From contig NZ_CP033040.1 in NCBI RefSeq assembly GCF_004293625.1, forward strand, positions 1,674,001 to 1,738,000: a stretch of DNA of 64,000 nt, written 5' to 3'. Every line of letters begins with the position of its first letter. The stretch's first letter is position 1. Shown piece by piece: positions 55,133 to 63,920 of this stretch. The translations under genes and the position numbers were made by a program. The DNA is from Thiomicrorhabdus indica (GTDB lineage: Bacteria > Pseudomonadota > Gammaproteobacteria > Thiomicrospirales > Thiomicrospiraceae). The notes beneath the pieces were generated by a model. It saw nothing but the letters and a program-made list of their open reading frames with translations, had not been told where the DNA came from and searched no databases.

Positions 55133-57565
55133 ATGCAAACGATTCGATTACTTTTGAAAGTACTTCTTGGCCTATTTACAGTCGTAGTGCTTGCGGTTGT
55201 TGCACTTGTGGTCTTTGTTGATCCAAATGACTTTAAAGACGATATTAAACAAGTCGTTGAAACACAAACCGGCCGGGAATTTGAAATGCAATCCATTGAG
55301 CTATCATTTTTCCCCAAAGTGGGTTTGCAACTCCAAAAAGTAAAACTTAGCAACGCTCAAGGTTTCAGTGAGCAACCGTTTGCTCAAATCGATTCTGTCA
55401 ACATCGGCGCTGAAATCTTACCTCTCTTTTCCCAGCAACTGATTGTTGATACTCTTGGTTTAACAGGACTGAAATTAAGCCTTGAAAAAAATAAAGATGG
55501 CACGACAAATTGGCAAGATTTAGCCAAAAGCTCACCGGCCAGTGACGAAACCACCGAAGACGCGCAAGCTTCCTCAAACCCACTTGAAGTATTAAAATCT
55601 CTGCAATTTGGAGGCTTGAATATTGTTGACGGCCAAGTGGCTTGGCTAGACGACTCGACGGATCAAGCCATCACATTAAACGGCCTGAACATCACCAGTG
55701 GTCAAGTTCGATTTGGTGAATATTTCCCAATGGAAATTTCTGTGCAAACCGAATTAAAACAACCAAACCTTAGCAGTGATTTAACGATCACTCTAGAAGC
55801 ACAAATTCAAGAAACCGGAACAGTTTCTGCAAAAAACATTCAATTGGTGAACTCTCTTAATTCAAAAGAGCTTCCAATGAAGACCGTTCAAAGCAACCTA
55901 AAACTTCCGCAACTAGTGTTTGACTTAACTGCACAGACCCTCACGGTTGATAGTATTTCAATTGAACAGCAAGCCACTGCCCAAGACGGTTTTATAATTG
56001 AAAAATTGGCAAGCAATTTATCGATTAAAGAAATTGCATTGGATTTAGTCAAACAAACTTATGAGGCAAATGACATTGCTTTAAACGCAAATGTTGAATC
56101 CGAACAGCTTGGCCTGACAGCAAACGATGCGATTCAATTAACGACCGCCCTCAATGCAAGTTTAGCGCCCAAAAGTGAGACAAACCCCAAAACACCTAAC
56201 GCGAATCTAGAAAACCTAACCCTTAGTGCCCTTGGAACAGCGACAACCGGAAACCTTAAAGCATTAAACTTGTTAGAAAAACCTGTCATTTCCGGTTCTT
56301 TGGCAACTCAAGCATTTGATCTGAAGGCAATACTTAGCAAACTTAAAATTAGTTTGCCGGAAATGTCGAATGCAGAAGCCTTAAAGCAAGTAGCCCAATC
56401 ATTTGACTTTACATTCGATGTGAATGCTCAGGCAATTAAGGTTTCAAATGTGAAGGTTCAACTAGACAAATCGACATTGATTGGAAAATCCGATATTCGT
56501 AATTTTTCTACCCCTGCTGTGAAGTTTGATTTTGCTTTAGACACCATTAAAATCGATGACTATCTACCGCCAAAAATTGCAAAACAATCAAATAAGGATG
56601 CACCCGTAGAACCAACGTCGCAACCTTCACAAGAAAGCACTGGGGATATTGAGATTCCACTTCCAACAGAATTGCTTCGTCAACTGAATCTAGATGGACA
56701 AGTTAAAATCGCAGACCTCACTTACGACAAATTGAACCCTAAAAATATTTTGGTTAAGCTTAAAGCCAAAAACGGTAAGATTGATATCACTCCAGCAAAA
56801 GCCGATATTTTCGACACTCAAGTCACGGTTAAAAGCAGCTTAGATGTTCAAACCGACACACCGAAATATTTTGTCGACCTATCTGCACCCAAAGTCCCTG
56901 TGGGCGATGTACTGTTGGCATTCATGGAAAAAGATCCTCTAACAGGACTGGGTTCAGTCAAAGCAACCCTCAACACGCAAGGAAACAAACTCTCATTAAT
57001 GAAAGCTAACCTATCGGGTACTGCAGATGTCGATCTTAAGGATGGTGCGGTTAAAGGCTTCAATTTGGCACAAATGATTCGGGAAGCCAAGGCCAAAATC
57101 TCTGGCGCAACCGCTCAAGAAAGTACAGCACCTCAGCAAACAGATTTTAGCCAACTCATTGCCAATATCTCAATTAAAAATGGTTTGGTAACTGATCGCG
57201 AAATCTCAGCAATGTCTCCATTTATGCGTGTTCAAGCTCAAGGAAACGCACACCTTGCCAAAGAAACCATCGATTTCTTGGTCAAAACCAAAATTGTTGG
57301 CACTTCAAAAGGCCAAGGTGGTGATGGGCTTGAAGACCTTACTGGCTTGACCGTTCCGGTCAAAGTCCAAGGAACTTTTACAGATCCAAAATTCTCTCTG
57401 GACTTAAAGTCTTTACTTGATGCCAAGATGAAACAAAAATTGGACGAGAAAAAGGATGAGCTCAAGCAAAAAGCTCAAGAAAAAGTTCAGGATGAATTGA
57501 AAGGTAAACTGGATGATCAAGTTCAAGACAAATTAAAAGATGCTTTAAAAGGTTTTGGCTTTTAA
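55133..57565 (+). CDS. AsmA-family protein
   Basis: An 810-residue envelope protein with one N-terminal membrane helix (LLLKVLLGLFTVVVLAVVAL) followed by a large periplasmic beta-rich domain. The AsmA_2 C-terminal part includes GLGSVKATLNTQGN, LSGTADVDLKDGAVKGFNLAQMIREAKAK and VPVKVQGTFTDPKFSLDLKSLL. It ends in a Lys/Glu/Asp-rich repetitive coil. Relatives bridge inner and outer membranes and move phospholipids. Nearly exact palindrome variants occur at 55268 and 55534. Confidence 0.93.
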   Translation: MQTIRLLLKVLLGLFTVVVLAVVALVVFVDPNDFKDDIKQVVETQTGREFEMQSIELSFFPKVGLQLQKVKLSNAQGFSEQPFAQIDSVNIGAEILPLFSQQLIVDTLGLTGLKLSLEKNKDGTTNWQDLAKSSPASDETTEDAQASSNPLEVLKSLQFGGLNIVDGQVAWLDDSTDQAITLNGLNITSGQVRFGEYFPMEISVQTELKQPNLSSDLTITLEAQIQETGTVSAKNIQLVNSLNSKELPMKTVQSNLKLPQLVFDLTAQTLTVDSISIEQQATAQDGFIIEKLASNLSIKEIALDLVKQTYEANDIALNANVESEQLGLTANDAIQLTTALNASLAPKSETNPKTPNANLENLTLSALGTATTGNLKALNLLEKPVISGSLATQAFDLKAILSKLKISLPEMSNAEALKQVAQSFDFTFDVNAQAIKVSNVKVQLDKSTLIGKSDIRNFSTPAVKFDFALDTIKIDDYLPPKIAKQSNKDAPVEPTSQPSQESTGDIEIPLPTELLRQLNLDGQVKIADLTYDKLNPKNILVKLKAKNGKIDITPAKADIFDTQVTVKSSLDVQTDTPKYFVDLSAPKVPVGDVLLAFMEKDPLTGLGSVKATLNTQGNKLSLMKANLSGTADVDLKDGAVKGFNLAQMIREAKAKISGATAQESTAPQQTDFSQLIANISIKNGLVTDREISAMSPFMRVQAQGNAHLAKETIDFLVKTKIVGTSKGQGGDGLEDLTGLTVPVKVQGTFTDPKFSLDLKSLLDAKMKQKLDEKKDELKQKAQEKVQDELKGKLDDQVQDKLKDALKGFGF

Positions 57566-57639
57566 AAAGCTGAACGGAGCATATTCAAACAACTCTTGAT
57601 TATCAATCAATGACCATTCAGTTAGGTACTGAATATTTC

Positions 57640-57649
57640 ACCGGCCGGT
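57640..57649. repeat. ACCGGCCGGT palindrome, in the asmA-family terminator
   Basis: Exact copy; its right part is an arm of the terminator at 57643-57668. Confidence 0.95.
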
Positions 57650-57677
57650 AAAGTTTTCTTTATCGGCCTTTTGTTTT
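57643..57677 (+). terminator. Terminator of the AsmA-family gene, built on a palindrome copy
   Basis: GGCCGGTAAA (57643-57652) pairs with TTTATCGGCC (57659-57668), one G-U pair, 6-base loop, then TTTTGTTTTT. The left arm is part of an ACCGGCCGGT copy. Confidence 0.88.
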
Positions 57678-57791
57678 TCGGATTACCCTCAAATTTCTTT
57701 AGCCAAACTGTCATGACTTTGCCAACCTTGCTGGTGCAATACTCGCTATAATATTTCTTTGAATTTTTCTCAGACAGAACTCGCTGGCTTT

Positions 57792-58322
57792 ATGATTCGT
57801 TATCTGACACTGAAAATGCATCAAATTGGCCGAGCCACAAAACGCTCCGCTTTTTTGAACAAATACTTTCCAAGATTTAAAGACAGAATCTACTGGGCAG
57901 GTGACCGTCAGTCATTCGCCCGTGCCGGATTTATAGGATGTTTTTGCATGATGCTACCGGTTCCGTTTCAAATGGTGTTAGGTTCTATCCTCGCCTATTA
58001 TCTCCGTGCCAACATCCCTCTTTCGACCGCACTCGCTTGGATTACAAATCCATTAACCATGTGGCCAATTTGGTATGGCGGTTACGTTTTTGGCACTTGG
58101 GTTTTGGGAACACCGGATTTATTTCATGCTAGCCAAGGTATTTCCGTCGGCTCGGAACTATGGTTTGCTGAAGTCTTCCCGCATATTTGGCAACCGTTTC
58201 TGTTCGGTAATATCCTACTAGGGGTCATTTTGGGAAGCTTCTTGTATTTCATTATTGGCCACTTTCATTTGGCGACAATCGCTGACTGGGCAAAACGCTT
58301 ATTTCCAAAACGTACTAACTGA
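57792..58322 (+). CDS. DUF2062 membrane protein
   Basis: A polytopic protein of the DUF2062 family, recognised by FARAGFIGCFCMMLPVPFQMVLGSILAYYLRANIPLS-like sequence followed by TNPLTMWPIWYGGYVFG. At least three hydrophobic segments are visible, the last near ILLGVILGSFLYFIIGHF. The ATG at 57792 gives 176 residues; an upstream TTG (57759) would add 11. Function unknown. A palindrome copy follows the stop. Confidence 0.85.
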   Translation: MIRYLTLKMHQIGRATKRSAFLNKYFPRFKDRIYWAGDRQSFARAGFIGCFCMMLPVPFQMVLGSILAYYLRANIPLSTALAWITNPLTMWPIWYGGYVFGTWVLGTPDLFHASQGISVGSELWFAEVFPHIWQPFLFGNILLGVILGSFLYFIIGHFHLATIADWAKRLFPKRTN

Positions 58323-58367
58323 TAATCTATCACTAAAGACACGTTTTCGTGCTTCCTTTTGACTTCG

Positions 58368-58377
58368 ACCGGCCGGT
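58368..58377. repeat. ACCGGCCGGT palindrome, intergenic (DUF2062/proS)
   Basis: Exact copy between the DUF2062 gene and proS, outside any obvious terminator. Confidence 0.95.
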
Positions 58378-58508
58378 GCCATTCAATTCGATTGAATTTC
58401 ATTGACCGGTTGACACTTATTTCGCACCAAAGTACCCCTGTTTGCTAAAATACGCCAATTCCGTAAATTGATCTTCGTAATACTTCCTAATGGAGACCCA
58501 AAGCCAAT

Positions 58509-60224
58509 ATGAAAACCTCTAACCTTTTACTTTCAACAACGCGTGAAACCCCTTCTGACGCAGCGATTATCAGTCACCAGCTAATGATTCGTGCGGGGCT
58601 AATTCGCCCACTTGCCAACGGCCTTTACAACTGGCTTCCAATGGGATTGAAAGTACTGCGTAAAGTTGAAAATATTATTCGTGATGAAATGAATAAAGCA
58701 GGTGCTCAAGAGGTTTTGATGCCAGTCGTTCAACCACTGGAACTTTGGGAAGAGTCAGGACGTGACTCAACCATGGGTGGCGAGATGTTGCGTTTTAAAG
58801 ATCGTCACGATCGAGATTTTGTTTTAGGCCCAACGCATGAAGAAGTGATTACCGATATTGTGCGCAAAGAAATTCGTAGCTATAAACAACTGCCAATTAA
58901 TTTCTACCAGATTCAAACCAAATTCCGTGATGAACGTCGTCCTCGTTTTGGGGTAATGCGTTCGCGTGAATTCATAATGAAAGATGCCTATTCATTTCAT
59001 TTGAGTGAAGCATGTTTACAGAAAACATACGATGTGATGTTTAACACCTACAGTAATATCTTTAGTCGCATTGGCCTGAACTTTCGCGCAGTTCAGGCAG
59101 ATACTGGTGCGATTGGTGGCGATGGTTCCCACGAATTCCATGTCATTGCAGATTCAGGTGAAGACGCGATTGCCATCTCAAATGCATCGGGATACGCCGC
59201 TAATGTGGAATTAGCTCAAGCACTTCCACCTCGCGGGGAAAGACCTGCCGCGAATGAAGAATTATCAGAGGTGGCAACACCAAATGTTCATTCTATTGAA
59301 GAAGTCGCTAGCTTCTTACAAATTAAGAAAAAGAAAACTGTCAAAACCCTATTGGTAAAAGGGGCAACAGAAGCCAATCCTGTGGTTGCATTAGTGGTTC
59401 GCGGTGACTATGAAATCAATGAAGTAAAGGCAGAAAAACTGCCTTTAGTTGCCAGTCCATTTGAATTGGCATCCGATGACGAAATCAAAGCTGTTGCTAG
59501 CTGTGGTGCTGGCTCAATTGGTCCGATTGGGTTGGACATTCCTGTCATTGCCGATTTTACCGCGGCACATATGGCTGATTTTGTCTGTGGTGCGAATAAA
59601 GATGGTTTCCATTACACTGGAGCAAACTGGGATCGAGACGCAACGCCTGAACAAATTACCGATATTCGAAATGTCGTCAAAGGCGATCCTAGTCCAGATG
59701 GTCACGGGAAACTTGAAATTCACCGTGGTATTGAAGTCGGCCACATTTTCCAATTAGGTAACAAGTACTCAGAAGCTCTAAATGCCAACGTTCAAAATGA
59801 GTCTTCACGAGCACAAATTTTGGAAATGGGCTGCTACGGCATTGGCGTAACACGTGTTGTTGCTGCCGCTATTGAACAAAACTATGACGATCGTGGTATT
59901 ATCTGGCCGGATGCAATTGCCCCCTTTCAAGTGTGTATTGTTCCAATGCAAATGCATAAATCACCTCGGGTTGAAAAAGCCGCCATGGAAATTTATGAAA
60001 CGCTATTAGCTCACGATATTGATGTCATTTTAGATGACCGAGCAGAACGCCCAGGCGTCATGTTCTCTGATATGGATTTAATCGGAATCCCACACCGAAT
60101 CGTTATTGGTGAACGTGGATTAGATAACGGCCAAATCGAATACAAAGCTCGCCGTGATGAAAAACCTCAAGACATTGCCGAAGCTGATTTTATCGCGTTC
60201 ATTTTAGACAAACTAAACAAGTAA
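58509..60224 (+). CDS. proS: ProS, prolyl-tRNA synthetase (bacterial type)
   Basis: Class IIa synthetase. The 571-residue chain has motif 1 ([16 protein letters not shown]), motif 2 ([27 protein letters not shown]), an inserted editing domain (about 225-400, with VKTLLVKGA and [13 protein letters not shown]), motif 3 ([17 protein letters not shown]) and a C-terminal anticodon domain. This is the long bacterial form with the cis-editing insertion. Standalone gene with a strong terminator. Confidence 0.98.
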   Translation: MKTSNLLLSTTRETPSDAAIISHQLMIRAGLIRPLANGLYNWLPMGLKVLRKVENIIRDEMNKAGAQEVLMPVVQPLELWEESGRDSTMGGEMLRFKDRHDRDFVLGPTHEEVITDIVRKEIRSYKQLPINFYQIQTKFRDERRPRFGVMRSREFIMKDAYSFHLSEACLQKTYDVMFNTYSNIFSRIGLNFRAVQADTGAIGGDGSHEFHVIADSGEDAIAISNASGYAANVELAQALPPRGERPAANEELSEVATPNVHSIEEVASFLQIKKKKTVKTLLVKGATEANPVVALVVRGDYEINEVKAEKLPLVASPFELASDDEIKAVASCGAGSIGPIGLDIPVIADFTAAHMADFVCGANKDGFHYTGANWDRDATPEQITDIRNVVKGDPSPDGHGKLEIHRGIEVGHIFQLGNKYSEALNANVQNESSRAQILEMGCYGIGVTRVVAAAIEQNYDDRGIIWPDAIAPFQVCIVPMQMHKSPRVEKAAMEIYETLLAHDIDVILDDRAERPGVMFSDMDLIGIPHRIVIGERGLDNGQIEYKARRDEKPQDIAEADFIAFILDKLNK

Positions 60225-60273
60225 AGTAATCTTTAACCACAGTTTTTACTGTTTTTACTGTTTTTTAAACGTT

Positions 60274-60283
60274 ACCGGCCGGT
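60274..60283. repeat. ACCGGCCGGT palindrome, in the proS terminator
   Basis: Exact copy; its last four bases begin the stem of the proS terminator. Confidence 0.95.
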
Positions 60284-60311
60284 TTATTGATAACCAATAA
60301 GCCGGTTTTTT
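60279..60311 (+). terminator. proS terminator, built on a palindrome copy
   Basis: CCGGTTTATTG (60279-60289) pairs with CAATAAGCCGG (60295-60305) with one G-U pair and a 5-base loop, then TTTTTT. The left arm starts within an ACCGGCCGGT copy, and the second arm supplies its own CCGG. Confidence 0.9.
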
Positions 60312-60417
60312 ATTTCTAAAATATAATTACTCTTATAGCTTTTAAATTAGCTCGTTAAGAAAAATATAATATCGACTCTGTCTAACAGGGTTTGACGACC
60401 TTTGAGAACTATCCTAG

Positions 60418-61248
60418 ATGAAAGAAGATAAACTTCGCCGAGCATTTGAATCCATAAAAGGAATCCGTATTCCGGAGTTACCGGGGGAAATTATCGAACT
60501 CGAGCATGAGCTCAGTCGAAAACTGTGTAATTCTTTTACTGTGGCTCAAATCATCGAACGCAATGCAACCTTATCGGGTGAAGTAATTCGCTTAGCGAAC
60601 TCACCGATGATGCGGCTGCGAGAACCTGCTGGCACCATCCGAGACGCAATCAACGTCATTGGGTTAGATAATATCTATAACCTTGTTGTTTCAGCCGCAT
60701 ATCAACGAATTTTTGGCAGTGACCGGCTCTATAAAGATATCTTAACGCACAGTGTTGATGTCGGGTTTGTGATGGCATACTTATCTGAATGGGTTCAAGG
60801 CGTATCTCGTGACGAAGCTTATATGGTCGGACTATTCCATAATATTGGGAGTTTGATGTATGCGAATAAAAATCCAGAAGTCTACAGTAAACTGTTTATT
60901 AATAGCATGAGCTTTCCAGTCCGTATTATTGAAAAAGAAGAAGAGATAATGGGAGCAAATCACTGTATGGTGGGGATTCTCGTAGCTAAAAAATGGTCCT
61001 TACCCATGGACGTGCTGAACACCATTATGTTGCACCATACACCTAAGGTCTCAGTCATCCAAGACGATCGTGTAAGAGCTTTGGTCGCTATGATTAAGGT
61101 TGCAAACGCGGTCGTAGCCGAAGTTTCTCTAGGGGCTTATCGAGGCCAAGAAATGAAAGATTATGAAAAAGATGGCATGAATGAACTTATGATTGACTAC
61201 GATGTCATTAAAGAACTTCGCAATCGGTTAATGACCGATCAAAAATAA
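60418..61248 (+). CDS. HDOD-domain protein
   Basis: A 276-residue cytoplasmic protein. The HDOD domain spans about 15-215: IPELPGEIIELEHELSRKL, ATLSGEVIRLANSPMMRL, RDAINVIGLDNIYNLVVSAA and the histidine-containing YMVGLFHNIGSLM. The usual HD metal pair is replaced by HN, as in other HDOD proteins that act as signalling scaffolds. No GGDEF or EAL partner is attached. It converges on the YjfB-like gene. Confidence 0.9.
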   Translation: MKEDKLRRAFESIKGIRIPELPGEIIELEHELSRKLCNSFTVAQIIERNATLSGEVIRLANSPMMRLREPAGTIRDAINVIGLDNIYNLVVSAAYQRIFGSDRLYKDILTHSVDVGFVMAYLSEWVQGVSRDEAYMVGLFHNIGSLMYANKNPEVYSKLFINSMSFPVRIIEKEEEIMGANHCMVGILVAKKWSLPMDVLNTIMLHHTPKVSVIQDDRVRALVAMIKVANAVVAEVSLGAYRGQEMKDYEKDGMNELMIDYDVIKELRNRLMTDQK

Positions 61249-61252
61249 TTTC

Positions 61253-61266
61253 TGACCGGCCGGTCA
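61253..61266. repeat. ACCGGCCGGT palindrome, intergenic (HDOD/YjfB)
   Basis: The core 61255-61264 extends to the 14-bp palindrome TGACCGGCCGGTCA between convergent genes. Confidence 0.95.
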
Positions 61267-61285
61267 TATCAGGCAATGAAACTGA

Positions 61286-61501
61286 CTATGCGGTCGTATT
61301 AATATTTTGCCCAAGATTTGCTGGCAAACCTTGAGTTGAAGGCGCTTGTGGCAAAGAGTTGATTAACTGCATTGCCCCTTGAGTCTCCGTATCAATCGCT
61401 TTTTTCAACATGGTCACTTGTGCATCACCTTGCGCATAAACTTCTTTCTGTGCAAGTGCTGCAGAAACTGCACCATTGGCGCTAACCCCTGAAATATCCA
61501 T
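61286..61501 (-). CDS. YjfB-like small protein (putative motility family)
   Basis: A 71-residue protein starting MDISGVSANGAV, then helical VTMLKKAIDTETQGAMQLINSL, resembling the YjfB/putative motility protein family in length and layout. The ATG at 61501 follows AGGAG by about six bases; a longer frame from 61540 adds 13 unlikely residues. No flagellar genes are near. The family role is not established. Confidence 0.7.
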   Translation of the reverse strand: MDISGVSANGAVSAALAQKEVYAQGDAQVTMLKKAIDTETQGAMQLINSLPQAPSTQGLPANLGQNINTTA

Positions 61502-61639
61502 ACTCAACTCCTGTTTGACAAGTGCTCGAAAATCGAACACCTAAATTTGTTATCGGCCACCCACCCACATACTTTAGGCCAAATACGGTAATCTATTATT
61601 TGATTTGACGCTTTTCTCCTATTTATCTATACTCCACGT

Positions 61640-61880
61640 TTTTAGGTGCTGCTCCAAGAGATTGGAGCTGTTAAACGGGAAGTTTGGTGAGAATTTCGAA
61701 CTGTCTAGCTTGTTTCAAACAAGTTAGGTTAACAGTTAAATCAATTCCAACGCTGCCCCCGCAACGGTAATAGAGAAAACTGCGCAAGCCGAAAGGCTAA
61801 CCACTGATTCATAAACTTAAACAATTGAATTGGGAAGGTGCGAAGAAATTGCTCTTAAGCCCGGATACCGGCCTGAAATC
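61640..61880 (+). promoter_or_regulatory. Cobalamin (AdoCbl) riboswitch
   Basis: The B12-box is visible as GCTGCCCCCGCAACGGTAA (61752-61770), with the 5' GGTGCTGCTCC-type stem near 61644, AAGCCGAAAGGCT (about 61787) and the closing AAGCCCGGATACCGGCC (about 61857-61873). It lies 170 bases before the BtuB-like gene on the same strand. It should repress that gene, and perhaps cobQ, when cobalamin is plentiful. A 16-bp palindrome AAACATTTAAATGTTT follows (61881-61896) and may be part of the expression platform. Confidence 0.93.
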
Positions 61881-62049
61881 AAACATTTAAATGTTTTCAA
61901 CCGATTGCGGTGGGCAATACGGAAGAATAGGCCAAATTGAGACACGCTTTCTTGTGAAAAGTACGTTTCATCAGTAATTTATTCTCGGGTTTCTTTTCTG
62001 AAACTGACCGTTTTGCCTTCGTTCATCATGTATGAATTGAAGGAATATC

Positions 62050-63849
62050 ATGAAACTTAACAAGTTGACACTGGCAATAACGACTGCCCTGTTTACAACA
62101 ACGTCTTTAGCCAATACCCAATTGAATGACATTGTTGTTTCAGCCAACAAAACAGAGCAATCCCTTAAACAAATTACATCAAATATAAATGTAATCACTG
62201 CTGAAGATATTGAAGCAAAGCACTATACAACACTGACTCAGGTTTTAAATACAGTACCTGGTATAAGCTTTACCTCTAATGGCGGCTTAGGAAAAAGCAC
62301 CTCACTTTACCTTCGTGGTTTTGATTCAAAAAGAACGCTTGTTGTCATTGATGGCATTCGTTACAACGACCCAAGCTCGTCAAGCGGCGCCCCATTTGAA
62401 CATATCATGCTTGCAGACATCGAACGTATCGAAGTCATTAAAGGGCCACAATCTGGTATCTGGGGAGCAGATGCCTCGGCCGGTGTCATTAATATCATCA
62501 CTAAAACGGCTAAGAATGGCTTTGCAGGAAATGCGAATGTAGAATCCGGTAGTTACAATACGCAAAAAGCATCAGGAACCATCAAATATGGCTCGAAAGC
62601 CTTTGATGCTTCTTTATCCGTATCAAATATTGATAGCGATGGCTATACTGCATACTCACCGGCATTTGACGACATTGATCAGTATGAAGAAGATGGCTAC
62701 CGCAACACGACGGTTAACGCAAAACTTGGTGTAAATTTAACCAACAAAGATCGTATCCAAATCATTCATAATGAAGTTAACTCATCTACGGACCTTGATA
62801 GCTACCAAGCTCCAGATAGTGATACCACCTATGGTGATAACGAATACAAACAATCAAAAATTGAATACACACACCAAGCTCCAACCTTCGACTTGAGCTT
62901 AAGTCACCAAAGAAGCCTTTCCAATTGGGAGTATGGCTCGCCAAGTTATAGCGATCCGTCTACCCTGAGTGTTTCTGAATATGATGGGCAAGTTAATGAG
63001 ACCCAAGGGATAATTAACTGGCAATATTCACCACAACAAATGCTAAGTGCCGGTGCCTCAATAACCCAATTCGAACATAAAAACACCATTGACAAAGATT
63101 ACTCTTCAAAAAGCGTTTTTATGAACCACTCTCATTCATTCGGGAAAACCGTGTTCAATGAAAGCATTCGTCACGATAATTATGATGAATTTAATAACAA
63201 AACCACCTATAAACTGGGTGTCAAACACCCTATTTCGGATGACTTAACCCTATCTGCAAACTACGGTACAGCCTATAACGTTCCAACCTTATCTCAACTC
63301 TATCATCCAAGCTGGGGAAATGCAGATATCCAAGCTGAAACGACCAAAGGTTGGGATATTTCTGCTCAATATCAATCAGTAAGTGTCACCTATTTCAATA
63401 ATAAAATTACAGACATGATTGATTATGACTACTCAACGTACACCTATGGAAATCTAAAGGGAACCACTCGAATTAAGGGTGTTGAAACCGAATGGAAGCA
63501 TTCCTTTAGCGACGTTGACTTAGCGTTAAACCACACCCGTCTCTGGACAGAAGACCCACAAGGTGAAGAACTGGCTCGTCGCCCGAAAGATCAAATCGGT
63601 TTCGATATGACATGGTTTGCCTCATCGCAATGGGGAATCAACCTAAATGGTCAATACATCGGTGAACGTTCAGAAAGCAATGCCACTGATTACTATGCAT
63701 TGTTTAACAGTGCCATTAACTATCAAGCAAACCCTCAGACTCAAATCTACTTGAAAATCAATAACTTATTTGATAAATACTATCAAGTGGTCGATGGCTA
63801 TGCAACGGCAGAGCGTAGTGCTTATCTTGGTCTGAACTACCAATTCTAA
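62050..63849 (+). CDS. btuB: BtuB-like TonB-dependent cobalamin receptor
   Basis: Outer-membrane 22-strand barrel with N-terminal plug, 599 residues. A signal peptide (about 1-21) precedes a TonB box NDIVVSANKT, then the plug (LTQVLNTVPGISFTSNGG, SLYLRGFDSKRTLVVIDGIR, IEVIKGPQSGIWGADASAGVINIIT). Barrel strands follow, ending in the aromatic LGLNYQF. The riboswitch upstream and cobQ downstream point to cobalamin. Other TonB receptors share the plug motifs, so the ligand rests on context. Confidence 0.9.
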   Translation: MKLNKLTLAITTALFTTTSLANTQLNDIVVSANKTEQSLKQITSNINVITAEDIEAKHYTTLTQVLNTVPGISFTSNGGLGKSTSLYLRGFDSKRTLVVIDGIRYNDPSSSSGAPFEHIMLADIERIEVIKGPQSGIWGADASAGVINIITKTAKNGFAGNANVESGSYNTQKASGTIKYGSKAFDASLSVSNIDSDGYTAYSPAFDDIDQYEEDGYRNTTVNAKLGVNLTNKDRIQIIHNEVNSSTDLDSYQAPDSDTTYGDNEYKQSKIEYTHQAPTFDLSLSHQRSLSNWEYGSPSYSDPSTLSVSEYDGQVNETQGIINWQYSPQQMLSAGASITQFEHKNTIDKDYSSKSVFMNHSHSFGKTVFNESIRHDNYDEFNNKTTYKLGVKHPISDDLTLSANYGTAYNVPTLSQLYHPSWGNADIQAETTKGWDISAQYQSVSVTYFNNKITDMIDYDYSTYTYGNLKGTTRIKGVETEWKHSFSDVDLALNHTRLWTEDPQGEELARRPKDQIGFDMTWFASSQWGINLNGQYIGERSESNATDYYALFNSAINYQANPQTQIYLKINNLFDKYYQVVDGYATAERSAYLGLNYQF

Positions 63850-63920
63850 ACAGGTATTTACCAACCTCTTAAAGGAACATTTGCTGAGACAATTTCTGTC
63901 TCAGTCAATGTATGTATCTC

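Noticed and set aside
1998-61264. Palindrome as a DNA uptake sequence
   Set aside because: Known uptake sequences are not perfect palindromes and favour an orientation; this one has none. Not excluded, but the HIP-like explanation fits better.
1998-61264. Palindrome as a mobile miniature element
   Set aside because: Copies share only 10-20 bases, have no target duplications or inverted ends, and occur in conserved genes without disrupting them.
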